Below the pieces are notes generated by a model that made no database searches, had not been told where the DNA came from, and worked only from the letters and a program-made list of their open reading frames with translations. Shown in pieces: positions 23,701 through 35,800 of a DNA stretch of 64,000 nucleotides. Source of the stretch: Protonemura montana (taxonomy: Eukaryota > Arthropoda > Insecta > Plecoptera > Nemouridae); NCBI GenBank assembly GCA_947568835.1, contig OX387607.1, forward strand, positions 12,291,701 to 12,355,700, in the 5' to 3' direction. Numbering within the stretch: position 1 is the first letter of the stretch; every line of letters begins with the position of its first letter. The position numbers were made by a program, and so were the translations under genes.

Positions 23701-25520
23701 GCGTAGTCGACAACAGGGTCCACCTTAACATTGAACCCTCCCAAGAGTGATCTTTCCTACCTGTGGCATGTACCCAATTCGCGGTCCAGGCACACCGCTT
23801 CCCTTCGAGCCTGGCTTTCCGCCGAGCACCCGAATGTCTCCCGAGTCTAGTCGAAGGCGCCCGGCGATGCAGCTTAAGATGGTCGTCTTGCCGCAACCAG
23901 ATGCTCCCAGCAATCCGTAGCTGCACAAGATAGTTCGTGGTGTTTAAAGACGCAATGTTTTCATAAAAAAAAACTCTTTGTCTGAATGGCGTCGGTTAAT
24001 TATTGGGTGACGACGAAGCTAGGAGTTCTAAAAAGTTCTGTTAAGTCTTGTCTTTGGTTCGGTCTGACTCGTGGAATCCTTCGTCCAAGGCGAGGAGAAT
24101 CCTTCGTGTAAAGTTGGGAGGTGTTGGAATAAACTATCTGAGAATCACTACGCATTTTTACATTCAACACCATTTGGCTTCCCGAACTACTCATGGGACA
24201 AGAGACTGTCAGTGGCACCATGTGCATCAAGCCAGCCGAGAAGTTGGACTCTCAGTCTCAGCAAGATAATCTCGAGCAGATTGCGTGGTGCATTATTCAA
24301 TTGCAAGTCATTAGCAAGGTAATGATGAATGTAATGACTGTAATGACAGTCAATGTCAGAGATGCCAGTGTCAGGGACTGCAAGGCGATGATCGCAGGAT
24401 CCGTCGGTGATCGGGGGACACTAAAGCGATCAACTGGGCGAGGTCCTTATTCGTTTGTCTTTTGGCGCCAGTTGTGACGCTGAGTCTCTAAGTTGGTGGA
24501 AAACTGCCCTGGAGGTATCTTAAGAGATGTTCAACCCGTTAGGCTCACCACGCTTCTTATTGGCTTAAGAGCTTGCTTGGCGTCCGCAGAACGTGTTGTG
24601 ATCCTCCAATTGACACATATTTATTTGTTAGATGAGGAAACGAGCAAAGAAATTACTCAACTTGATTATGCTCACGGAAAATAGTTCATATTGGCATCTC
24701 TTAGGCTTTCTGTTTGGACGCATTCTACTGACCAAATGACTGAACTGTTTTGATGGCATTTTAATACACCTTTGCGATATTTTAATTTTGATCTACTAGT
24801 TTCTTGGGAACACGATTGATATTTTTGGGAAGTTTTAACCACGCTTTCAAGTTTTGCAAAAATGCGTAATAGTGTGTTTTGTGAATACAAGTTATTTACA
24901 AGTTATTTAAAATAAACTTCGACAGATTCTAACTCAAAATATATTTTATAGTATACAAGAATTTAAATTATACCATGGTATTTTATGATTTAATGATTGG
25001 ATGACTTTCACTTTATACTTGTTTTTAGTTATTATTTACGTCATTTTTAGTATTGGTACCTACGTTATAATTTGTAATCTGGTTCTATTTAGCTAAATAA
25101 ATTCAATGACTACAGTTTTATACAATGTTTGTTTCTTATACTGAATTTGTAAAGGTTGTTTATATATTTCTACGTTCAACCATGTCTTGTACATCAAATT
25201 GATTTTAAAGACAATAAACACTTACTTACTTACTTACTTACTTATGCCAAGTAATCTAAATACTTATTGAAATCCAACTGAGGTAGAGAAAGGAAAAATC
25301 AATAACACCAATGCACCAGCCGACCCCATGACCGACCCAGGGCTCATGTATTTTTCTTAAGTTGTGTGTGACTAAACTTCAAACCAAACCGGACAGAGTC
25401 GACAATATGATATACTTACATGCCACCGGCCGGCACCTCCATATTGACTCCGTCGAGCACGAGCTTAGCGCCTGCACCTGACCCATAAGTCTTCCGGGCA
25501 TCCCTCAGACGCACCGCCAT
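14736..25520 (-). CDS. ABCH-type half ABC transporter (ABCG20/23-like), paralogue 2, 14 exons, 692 aa
   Basis: Half transporter with an N-terminal nucleotide-binding domain and a C-terminal ABC2-type membrane domain. Insect relatives act at the plasma membrane in barrier-lipid export; substrate unknown here. Exons in transcript order: 25520-25420, 23920-23761, 23410-23256, 22872-22765, 22419-22326, 19722-19540, 19203-19091, 17799-17553, 17242-17065, 16588-16473, 16166-16102, 15959-15871, 15573-15397, 15028-14736. The sum is 2079 nt, phases agree, stop TAG 14738-14736. Walker [10 protein letters not shown] (39-47), Q-loop GYMPQ (to 87), signature LSGGQ (138-142, across exons 3/4), Walker B LLILDEP, H-loop ITTHY (His196): all intact. 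The first membrane segment ([20 protein letters not shown]) is followed by a large external loop with N-glycosylation sites, then a membrane bundle with GVMWPLEG. Against paralogue 1, it has an extra intron in the linker and lacks the last intron. Confidence 0.93.
15065..15144. mobile_element. Short MITE with CTTGGTCTTGGT termini (copy 1)
   Basis: An 80-bp element in the last intron of ABCH paralogue 2, running from CTTGGTCTTGGT to the near-inverse ACCAAAACCAAG. Its inner sequence (CCCATGATGCAAATGC, CAAAGCATTG) matches the reverse complement of the copy near 54.4 kb, so these are members of one family. Confidence 0.6.
16655..16992. repeat. Intronic minisatellite, about five units of about 68 bp
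   Basis: Units run from CTCCTGTCCAACAGCACC through AAGGGCCGGCCACCGCTTAG to TTGACACACTGTGTTGGTT. The first and fourth units are degenerate. It lies in ABCH paralogue 2 between the exons at 17242-17065 and 16588-16473. The unit resembles the body of the 5S-SINE read on its minus strand (CTCCTGTCGAAGAGCACCAAGGG...), so it may be an amplified SINE fragment. A stray single unit occurs at about 44100-44140. Confidence 0.8.
19768..20150 (+). mobile_element. 5S-SINE, diverged (copy C)
   Basis: It contains GTTAAGCAACACTGCTC, then GCGGATGGGTAATCATTG (C-box relic), CAGTTCTGTTCGGGTGAG, the body, a CATCATCTGCATCATCATCC stretch and a decayed 3' end. The 5' part of the head is rearranged. It sits in the intron between ABCH paralogue 2 exons 5 and 6. 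Confidence 0.75.
20151..22325. other. Rest of the long intron 5 of ABCH paralogue 2
   Basis: No coding signal is seen. The interval is AT-rich with scattered unique sequence. A stretch at about 22150-22250 resembles one arm of the palindromic element described at 41614-41730. Confidence 0.5.
23040..23150 (+). repeat. Long-TIR repeat family, one arm (intron 3 of ABCH paralogue 2)
   Basis: It reads GAGTCCCAGCGCTCATTTTA, then CATTCTGCTGAGC and GAGCCGGCAACACATAG, matching the arms of the element at 45115-46092. An equivalent arm lies at the same intron position in paralogue 1 (39070-39310), so the insertion probably predates the duplication or was copied by conversion. Confidence 0.65.
23433..23642. 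mobile_element. MITE with CTTGGTCTTGGT terminal inverted repeats (copy 2)
   Basis: Perfect 12-bp inverted termini: CTTGGTCTTGGT at 23433-23444 and ACCAAGACCAAG at 23631-23642, enclosing a non-coding 210-bp element. It lies in intron 2 of ABCH paralogue 2, only about 20 bp upstream of the exon 3 acceptor. I see no clear target duplication. Confidence 0.65.
25220..25243. repeat. (ACTT)n microsatellite, possible LINE 3' tail
   Basis: About five to six ACTT units directly after AAAGACAATAAAC. A short repeat behind an AATAAA-like signal resembles the end of a plus-strand retroelement, but no protein-coding part is visible upstream. Confidence 0.6.
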
Positions 25521-28500
25521 TGCGTCTCAAAAAGAGGGTGCCTCAAACGCTGATTAGGGACTAATTGACTATCTCACATCGACAGAACACTTCGACGGAA
25601 GTGGAAGCAGCACCCGGAAAACACTAAAAAAGTCTCGATGGTGTTTTAACACGGCAACCCCTTGGTATGGCTTTGATTTTGTTCGCTGGTCTTGCCGCCA
25701 ACAACTGTCTTGAGAGCGATGATCACGGCATACTGTCTCTGCTTAAGCGATGCGTCGTCAGTTGCAGTGCCAACCTTGCACTTTGCGCAATTCTCTTAGC
25801 AAAGCGACTGATGCAGCGCGGGGACAGCGGCGTAGGCGGTGTGAGGTGCACGCAGTGTAATGATGCGTGTACATCGCCTTCCCCAAGACAGGTTAAAAGC
25901 AACAGGTATATAATTGAGCATATCTTTATGACTTCCCTGTTGAGGGGGCACAACCCCTTACATTTAAGTTGTACCTATTATTTGTGTCATTTTGTTGTTG
26001 TCACAACAAAATTACAACTTTCTCAACTAATTGCAAAAATTGTTAACTTTGACGTTTCTTGTCTTGGGTGCTTAGAAAAAACTTAGCCTATAGGCTATAA
26101 GCTATAGATATGAATAACAAAGTGATATTTTTCGATCCCGAGCACTTAATACATTGAACTGATTTAAAAAAAAATACACATATTTTTAGTATGAAAATCA
26201 TTGACTTTCTAATGGCACAACCTTTTTTTATTATTTAAAAGTTTCGTTCAGGAATCGGTTTAGCCAAATCAAAGCGCCACATTTCGAGCAAATTTCTACG
26301 GAAATAATGCTTTTTTCGGATCAATGGAAGTGTAGTGTGCTCCGGCTAAAATCTCATAGATAATTTAATTTCTAGTGCCAACTGGGTACACTTTCTAACG
26401 CGGCGTTATACTTTCGATGTTAATCCAAAACGCACAAAAAAAATAGAGGTAATAATCCCTTTTCACCCCTTTCATATTGACAATTTCTTTTTACGTACTC
26501 TGCCTCTGTCTAAAACCTGTGTTGCCGTTTTGCGAATCAATATTTCTACTGCCAACGATTGGATAGGAAATGAGTTTCTAACAACTGACAACCTGGCTTC
26601 ATCCACAGCGTTGTCTTGAGTTTAATGCAACAGAGCTCACGAAGGAGGCGTCGGCGAATGAGTGGGTGATGATGATGTTAACTCTTCTGAGAGGGGCTCA
26701 ATCCATAACTAAGTAAAAGCTATACCATTTTGCATTTCTCTTTCGGCATGTTCAGACGGAAATGCTTATCAACCATGTCTGAAATTTCGAAAGTACGTTT
26801 CTTTTGAAATATCCTAATTTCTTTTTCGAGTGTCACTTCTGTATTGTGATGGACAGGTAAGACATTGCGCTACGCCACTGGTCGTCGCTTAGTTGACGGT
26901 GGAAGCTCGACGCATGAACAGGCGACAAAAGGCGCCACTGATTCCTCGAGGGAAGGAGGAGACGATGTGAGAAACGGTGGGCGGAACCCGGGTTTTCACG
27001 GGACTTTGCTTTTCTTGAGACAAAAACTTGCACGATGACGATGACAGCAGTCATGCTCTTGCCTCTTTATTAATCTGTCGACTGCCATTTGTTAATTTTC
27101 TCACGGCAAAAAAAATGCAAGCTTCTAGCCCGACATATCGGAGATCTTATTTCTGGTAAATAAATTGCAAGAGCGTTCTTTTAGGAGCATGAATGGCCAT
27201 CGAAGGTGGGGAGGTCGGAAAATCATAGGGCTGAACACTACATGAAGCATGGATGCTCCCCCTTTGTATACCTATAATTTTGGAATATGGTTTTTTGGAA
27301 AAAAAATGTATCGTTTAGCAAATGGAAATATACAAGTTAAGTGGCATTCAAAACTGGAAGCGTCGTTTGCAATCTCCGAATTTTATTCGCGGGAAATTTT
27401 CTCTTCAATGAGTGTATTATTCCCAAATTCACCTGTTGAAAATTTGAAAATTTCGTTAAAATCGAGATAATTTTGACTCGCTTATGAGGGTAAGAATTTA
27501 AACACCTTGCATCGAATTAATATCGAACGTCCATCGTCTAAAACATGTGTACCCGTTAAGAATCCGTCTTTTGTGAGTTTTGCTCCTCGAAATTCCTTTC
27601 TGGAATTCGAAGCGAATTTTAGGGTGGTACAACCTTGAAAAAACCATGTAAAAAATATACCAAGTTATAATAAAGAGAATGCGATTATTTAGGTACTGTT
27701 TTTCTTTTCTGATTTGCGATAAGTGGTTTGTGTCAATAGTAATATGATTGGGATTAATTTTTGTTCCATACATCATCAAGTCCTTCGGGAACTTAAAAAT
27801 CTACCACAGAATAACACAACTATACCTTTGTAACTGGAAGTGTTGATTATTTTTGAGAAAAGCAAGAGTTTGAAGATCTTCGAAATATTTTCCAAAAATG
27901 TTTTAGAAGTTTTGTCTTACAGTGTGTTCTGCATTGTGCGCCTGCTTGTGTCAGCGGTCATCGCAATAAGTCACACGTAATGGGACGTAAACATGCATGA
28001 TTTTCTTCTTCAATTTTATTATCATATCAATCATTGTGATTACATTTCAAGGCTATGGCTCGGGGTTTACTGTACAAACATGCGATTATATCCTTCGTGT
28101 TTCTTTTACTCACAACTTATCAAAAAACTATTCAATGTTTAATGAGGCTTGACAAAATGACATGTACAACACGCTATCGCTCATTACCGGATTCAAATTA
28201 CATCAGTCAATAAGCAATAAAACTGGGTTTAATGCATTGTAGGGTTTAACGACGCACTGTTTTGACAACGGGTGTTGTTGCACTGGTTTTATTGCGTCGG
28301 TGAATGAGTGGATGTTGATAAACTAGACTAGCCTAGATGGGAAATCACGTGCAGGCACAAAAGCCTACCCCTGTTGCCGGGCAACTATGGGATCCTCCTC
28401 CCTTCTAGGCTAGATTAGGTTCATTATCATCCTCATCATCACCCACTCATTCACCGACGTAGTTAAACCAGTGCCACAGGGCCCGCTGTCAAAACGTGCG

Positions 28501-29884
28501 TCGTTAAACACATCAATCAATCGTCAAACAATAAGATTTATTTTCAAATCCATTATGTCGAGAAGTTGATTTGCAAGACAAGTGAAGCTGTTGCACCATC
28601 AACGATACCTGCAACTTCTCTCCCAAAAAGAACCGGTCATGAGTACACCTAATGGTCAACCATCAGATACCAGACCCAGCATAGTGTTGCGAGAACCGGT
28701 GTTTTCATCATGCTTTACGGGATGAGGATACAAGTGGGTGATGAACCGTTTGCATGTACATGGTTAGCATAACATTCTGAACATTTTCAGCTTTTAAACA
28801 TTCTCTAAACATCCTCACTTTGTACCTAGAACTGAGTTTGGAACGGAAATTTAAAAGAAGAAAAGGTTAGGAAAATATAGTCCCAGCTTTAACGATATTT
28901 TTTTATTATTTATTTTATTTACAGAAAACTGCAGACATCTAAAATTCACACAGTGTCTAAATAAAAGCTTTTATCATTTTTGTGTAGTTCTTATTCTTTT
29001 CGTTTATGTATTTGGATTTTTCCATAACAACGAAAAACAGGGAACAATTTTATGTCCGTTTATCCAAATACTGCGATTGACGCAATTTAAGTGCAATTTG
29101 TTGTAACTTTTACCTCTAAAGTACTTGTACTAGAGTCTACACTTTGGAGTTACAGTTCACGACCAAGACTCCAAACACCCTAGGATCTTACGTCAACGCT
29201 CGACATAAAAGCCAACGGCACAACGCCTAACCTAACCTTACCTCGGCCGACAATATCTCATGGCTTAACCAACCCAGCCAAGAAGAATTAAATAATATGC
29301 TTACAGCAAGTATCTATAACAAGTAAAAATATGTACACTTAAAAGCTAGCGAACAGGGTCCGTAAAACGCTTCTCCTACGCTTGGCAAACGCTCCACTTA
29401 AAGTTCCGCTACTGTGCAGATATCTGATTACTACGTTGAGGTCGCAGCGTGTGAGTCCACATCTAGCACTTGGGGTGATACCGTTGACAGAAAAGTGACG
29501 GTATTTTAGATTGTGAAACTTCGGGATTGAAGGGGGACTTGAAATATGACTCCAAATCGCCTAATCCCTTGGAGCTTCGACTCAGACTGGCCATTTGTTG
29601 GGAAAATCAGAAGGACTTCTACTAGTTTCACGAGAATCCTGTAGACTGTTACAAAGCTAGTAGGACCTACGATCTCCCGTATTCTACCTCTATAAACCCT
29701 TCGTCAGTTCACATTTGCGTAGATAGAGAATCTCTTGCATGTCTTTGAAGCAAGCTGGTCTTTCTATCTTGCTTATTATGTCCATTGGGCCTTTGAGCAT
29801 TCCCCCGTCACCATCGCTTTTCACCGCACGTAGAAGTAGACAGGACTGCGCAGTGACCGGTACGTCGCAAAGGGCGCGCACTGG
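25521..29884. other. Spacer between the two tandem ABCH genes
   Basis: About 4.4 kb with no recognised gene. It contains a composite 5S-SINE (28238-28705) and AT-rich unique DNA. The plus-strand frame 25667-26086 (139 codons) has no recognisable motif, and I do not call it a gene. The promoter of paralogue 2 must lie at the low-coordinate end, but I cannot place a core element. Confidence 0.5.
28238..28705 (-). mobile_element. Composite 5S-SINE with an internal inverted tail (copy E)
   Basis: A minus-strand SINE starts with its 3' end (GTTTAACGACGCACTGTTTT) at 28238-28390. It is interrupted by a plus-strand SINE tail (CTCCTCCCTTCTAGGCTAG through GTGCGTCGTTAAACACATC, about 28391-28530, with (AATC)n). 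The minus-strand element then resumes (GTCGAGAAGTTGATTTGCAA to GAGAACCGGTGTTTTC). The head has lost most of its 5S identity. Confidence 0.7.
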
Positions 29885-32800
29885 TTAAAGTTTCTGCCGT
29901 TGCATGATGATAGCACAGAGCGCGCAGAGACCCGCGATCCAGACGATGGAGATGACGAATCCAGGCCAGACTTGCGGGTGTGACCATCCCCAGCCACGCT
30001 CCAAGACGTTCCTGTAGGCACGGAAGGGTCAAGAAAACGCATTGAGGGTCACGGGAAACACAGTGAGTGTGGAGGGTTACAACGGGGGAGGCTATAACAC
30101 ACCTACATGGACTTTAAAAGAGGAATTACGGCTTGCTTTCTATGGCGGGAGCTGGTTGGTAAAGTACCAGTTCTTAGCCCAAAAAGTGGGTAAATGCCCT
30201 GCAGACTAGAATGAAAAATGATTAGAATAAACGTTACCTGAGCGCAGTGGTGGCCCACGTCCCTGGCAAAGCATTACTGATAAACCGCAGAGAGGCTGGC
30301 ATGCCCTCCAATGGCCACATCAAGCCGCTCAGCAGGATGTACGGGTAGAACGAGCCTAGCGAAGTGTAGTTGGCTGAGGTGAGGTCCTTGCACGTCACGC
30401 TGATCAACAGGCCTGAAAGGGAGGTCATGATTCGGAATCAGCTCGGTTTAAGGTCTCTGAAGAGCTCGCCTTAGTTTGAAGTGTTGGAAACACCGATTCT
30501 TGTCATTCTATGAAAACGGGAACTGTCTTAAAATGTTGCTTAGACCTAGTCGCTCTAGGCAATCAAAATTCTCGTAATTCCTCTGCGCTCTTGAACCAAG
30601 TTTTCGCATATTTCCCTACATTTCGTCGGCGCTGCCCACATCCCTTCTGAAGGCGCTCAAAACTCTTTTTACTGTCGCTGCCTTTTTTGATGTTGTTGAT
30701 TTGAATCTACTCTCCTAACTGTCCTGACTCAACTTGCTTCTAGTTTATCGCCACCTCGTCACCCATCGATAGTGCTGATAGTCGATAGTCGATAGCTCTG
30801 ATGCAAACGCCGATGGTGCACCAACACAAGTGTTACCTAGACAGCTGTTGCTCGTGACAACATCACCGAAGTAGAGCAACACTGTGAATGCCGTGGCTAC
30901 CGTGTGGGTGGCCACCGAACTCTTTTAGGGGCTGGAAACACGGGATCTCAACACATCACCAAAGTTAAGTAGCAAGGTGTTGGTTCAGTTCCAGATGCGT
31001 GACTACCGAATGGTTTGGCGTGATAGAAATATTGATTCACCCACCAGTGATCACCAAAGAAAACCAATCCCTGGGCTAGTTACCAAATGTAAAATAGCCT
31101 ATCGCACATAACATGCGAATGACTAGCAATTTTAGATAGTAATAGATTTATTAAAATTTGTACGGTTCCCGAAAGCGACAATTTGGAATTGAATTCTGTG
31201 ACTCGCTTAGCGACAAGAAGCTTTGGAAGGTGAAACTCTGTCTCCTATCAGGGCAGAAGGCGACATCTAGCGAATGCTATCGTACCAAACGCAACGCCGG
31301 CGAGAGACTGGAGGAAGACCAGCATGAGCATAGCAGGCACGCTACCCAGACAATGCATGTCGAAGACGAAGAAGCCGAGTAGAAGCGTCTCTGCCAACTG
31401 GACCGCCATGCAGACGCACTGGACCATCAAATGAGCGCACAGCACCTCGCCAGTTGTCACGCCTGTGACGTAACGAGAGGTTTTATTACAAGGCCGCAGG
31501 TCAATTCGTCCTTTGCAGGTTTCAAACTTCCCTTTGAAACGTCATTCAAGTTTCAAAATCATAATTATTCTAGCTTCTAGTTTTCTAGTTTTAGTTTCAT
31601 CGTTATTCTAGTTCAAACGTCATTCGAGTTCTTACGTTCCTGCTATTCTAGTTTCCAGTTTCTAGTTTCTAGTTCTTGTTACTTCAGTTCACACTTCAGT
31701 TTCAGATGTAATTCGAGATGATTTTTTAGCCGCTTGCCGCCATTATTATCAAGGTATTTTCCGGCTTCAGCAAGGATAACGTTACGTGTTTTGGGTCTCA
31801 GCAAAACAATGGTGGCGACTTCAGTGACATGACGAAGCTTAACGTTGTGACTGGTGATTATTTGGAAACCCTTCTGGTCACAAGCCTACCTGCGACTAGG
31901 TTCCGGTCCCAGAGGCCCTCGCACTTCTCAATGATGATCACTGTCGTGGTGAGAGTCAGCGACAAGAAGAAGACCATTCTGCAACGTCAAGCACAATGTC
32001 ACCCGATGTCCGGTGGCAGAGCAAACCAACTCTTTCAAAGTCTTACTCCCAATAACTTTGAGTTTTGTCTAACACTGCAGGACCGTTTCCACTTTTCTCT
32101 TTTCCACTTCATATCAAACTTCGACTGATGCATGGTGTAAATTTGCTGTTGTCAAAACAGGCCGTTTTTAAAACGCAGAAATCAATCAATTGCGCGATGA
32201 TGCACTGAAAGCGTCAATTCGTTTGAAAGTTACCTTGCAATTCAATGCAATTCAATGAACCCAATTCGTCATTAGCTGCATGAACACTCCACAACTTGTT
32301 ATGGTTGTTGGCCTCATGTCTACTTTATATAACCTTAGCACTACAGACATGAAGAAAAAAATGGAACTGGGTTTTTGAATGTAACCCCCGTTTTGCCCGG
32401 TGTAACAATATTTTTCAACCCAGAGTTTAGCGTTTTTCTCAGAGAAACATCTGAATTTCACTGCATGTGATTGGACTTTGCCGAGGCAATTGTCTCAAGT
32501 TCCGTTTTATCTAGGTGTTAAGAAAGCAATTCATACTGGATTTAAGTAAAACAAGTAATTTTCCCGTCTTTTCGCAACTCTTCATCAAGGATTCAAGCAG
32601 TCGATTGAATTGTTCAAAGGATGACAGAAGAATTACTTTCACAACGATGAAGTTACAGTCATAATTTGTGAAACGACAGGAAAATAAGTTGTTTTACTTG
32701 GCATTCAAAACCCAGGTTTAAGTTGTTTGGTTTGACAGGCAGCTAGTTCCCTAACCAGTCTGTAGATCGGGATAGGGGTCGGGTATCGGGTGCGGGGCGT

Positions 32801-35800
32801 TTTACACTCACGAAATGATCATGCCAGGCGCCATGAAGAGCGCAAAGCTCGGATTGTTGGTGCCGAATACCGGGTCGTTGAACTGAAACATGCACAGACA
32901 AAAGCTCTTGTTACTCCGGGGTGTGAGAGCCATGTGCACTTTCTGGTGGGTAGCTGGACGTTGATATTGGCCAGCATGCATCATGTGAACTAGATTTGAA
33001 AATCAATATTTTTTTTACACTTTTATTTGTTTAATTTTTCGTACACGCAATTATGGCCTCTATTTATTTTGAGCTCACCAAGCCAAAAGGCTTGAATGTG
33101 GTTAACTCAAACACAAAAAACAAGGATAAGTAAGGTAGCCATCAATAGCAGAAGAAAATAATTAATTAATGAATAAACAAAAACAATTCCACAAAACAAA
33201 TTATAAAATACTGGACAAAAAGTCCTGTTAATTGAAGTATAATTGGTAGCTTATACTAATTATATACTATTTAAAGAGGAAAATAAAAAAATAGTTGAAG
33301 AAAACTGTTTTATACTCAATTTACATTTTCCCATGGTATAATACGAATTACAAAAAATATACTAATAGTGTTCGCTTAACTGATTTAATCAACTAAGCTT
33401 TTAATTCTTTTCTTGGTCATGAAAAACTTGATAGCATTTGTAGGAAACAAGGGAGCATATTTAGGGCAGCCGAGATAATTAATTTGCGACACAAGGCGAG
33501 TTCCGAATTCATTTGTAAAAATTACAACTGAAAAATGTGAGCTTTGTTGCAAACGCGCGTTTCCTGAAAAAACTTAGCTGCAAACTTGGTGTAGAGAAAG
33601 AGTCGAATTAACATTTTGACGGATTTTAAAAGAAATCACTCAAGCATTGATCTATTTCTGAATAAAAAAGATATTTTTTAGCGGGCCGTTTGATCAATTA
33701 CCCCAGACTAGAATCCGGTAGATAATCACTGTTTGACCAATCGCTTTGTACGCCCAAGATTACATTGGATAACATTAGGTGAAGACCGTGATCAAGGTGA
33801 TCAACGTGTTGATAGGTTATATAGTTGGAATGACCAGGACTGCAAACTTTTGCAAATTTCGTCAATATGAGGAAAAGGAACGATCTAAAGTTCTACCTAA
33901 ATAGACGTGAGCTGCCACAGTTTTAATCGTGTTCTTTATCCCAATTGTAGAAGTCGCGGTTTGAAAGGCGAGTAAAGGCAATTAAAGTGTCGTTTGGTTG
34001 CGATCGTTGAAGCACGCTATCTGTTGGAGGGAGAGGACATGCGGATTCATTTAGTTTTGGATAAACTAGTTCGTTATCATAAGTTCTGCTTGTAATTTCC
34101 ATAAAAATCACTTTGTTAAATGGCTTCTGCTGTTTTGAGCTTCTTATGGAACTTTGTTCCATCAATTCTAGTTTTTCCCTTTAATTCCCTCAATCATATT
34201 GGCACTATATAGGTCCATTAAATCATCCCTACTCTCGTCGTAAGGTTGGTTCCGTTAAACCAAGCGAGTAGCAAGCAAGAGGCAACTTTCTTAGGGGTAC
34301 GCTTTCTTTAGATCTCCTCGGACCTTGTTCCTCAAACTGAAAAATGCCTCCTACAAACCTACAAAAGCATTTCGCTGGATTTTTCTATCCGTACAAGACG
34401 CAAAGCGGAAGAATTTAAAAACTTTGCTATGGTGGTCTATTTTCAGTCCCAAAAAATACAGCACTGCTTGAAAAGCTTGATTATTCTGAATGGTCATACG
34501 CTCACTGATACGCACACGATGCTACGTACGTTTGCTTTTTACTGCGGTTACAAGAAACTTTGTAAACCTCTTGAAAAAGGGAACGCATGCCCGGCACCAG
34601 GTAATTCATCACAATGAGATAGAAAAAGACTGATGTCGCCAAGACATATGGCAAACTATGTGCTGGTGTGCGAACTTACTCCTGATTTTGGTGATGATTT
34701 GGCGCATTTCTTGCCCAATGATGAGGGACTTTACCTCGTCAATGCCATGCCTCCTCTTGCTCGTCTTACCTTTATGGGTATCTGCGCATGCTTGACGCTG
34801 ACGTTGCAGCCTCGTGCGATGTGTTTGGCCAGGTCGGTGTACTTGTCCAACAGGTGTTTCTCCAGCATCACACCGATCTGACTATCTGTAGGCGCGAAGG
34901 GAACAAAGCATGGTGTCAGTTGCGTTTCACTCCTGCTCTTTGATAACTGATCAAAACTTCTGGTGGCCAAAAAAAAAAACAATGTTCATGCTTGTTAAGT
35001 ATCAGTAGCATTGATAGGAGCTGGCTATATTTAACAAAGTTGAAAGAGAGATTACAGAAATGGCAGACATAAAGATTTTTCGCTGCAGTATAGCACTAGT
35101 TTCTTTAAGAATATTTCGTCCATTACCAAATCAATGTAAAGTTAGGCTAGTTTTAATTTTTTTCGATACTGTTGCTCTTTTGAGGATTTTTTGGGCCTAA
35201 AAAGGATCAAGGAATAAGTATGTAATCGAATCCAGATAAAAGGTACCTAAATATAGTAGATATTCTCTAAGTCTCTCCAATGACATCTGGATAGGTCAGA
35301 ACGCAACTCCCAAGTAACTTCCTGTCTTCATAACAAGGAGCGGTCCCAAGTTCAAGAAGACGACACTTACTCGACATGTCCAACCAGACGCTGAGCTCCG
35401 AGTCGTCGAGGGTAGCGTTAGAAGCGTCGTTGCCATCCCTTTCGCGTTGCTCGAGGAGCGCGCTGAAGTTGGCCGGGAAGTAGAGCACGCCCTGGTTGAG
35501 TCCCTTGTGTGTGTCGGCCACTGCCGCCTCGATGGTCTCGTAGTACACCTGGGGGACAATTAGCGAACGAATCAAGGTAATTCAATGACGCTATTGACTT
35601 CTCGGGGGTATGTCAGTATTTCAGCGCTACTGTTAAACGGTCTGCTGAGCAAATGAGCCGGCAAAATGTGGTTTTGGTATGGTGCCACCTGTAAGCGTTA
35701 ACGGCCGGCTAACCTCGACAGTAAAATTACAGATAAAAAAACTCAAAATATTGATAAAATGTAGATCAATCGTGGTGGTTAGCACCAGCGAAGATGATTT

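Noticed and set aside
25667-26086. Plus-strand frame of 139 codons as a gene
   Set aside because: No conserved motif, no splice context, and a minus-strand frame overlaps it. Most likely chance.
34627-34769. Extra ABCH exon continuing past 34770
   Set aside because: A good donor at 34769-34764 and the 116-nt length equal to the paralogue's exon show that the exon ends at 34770.
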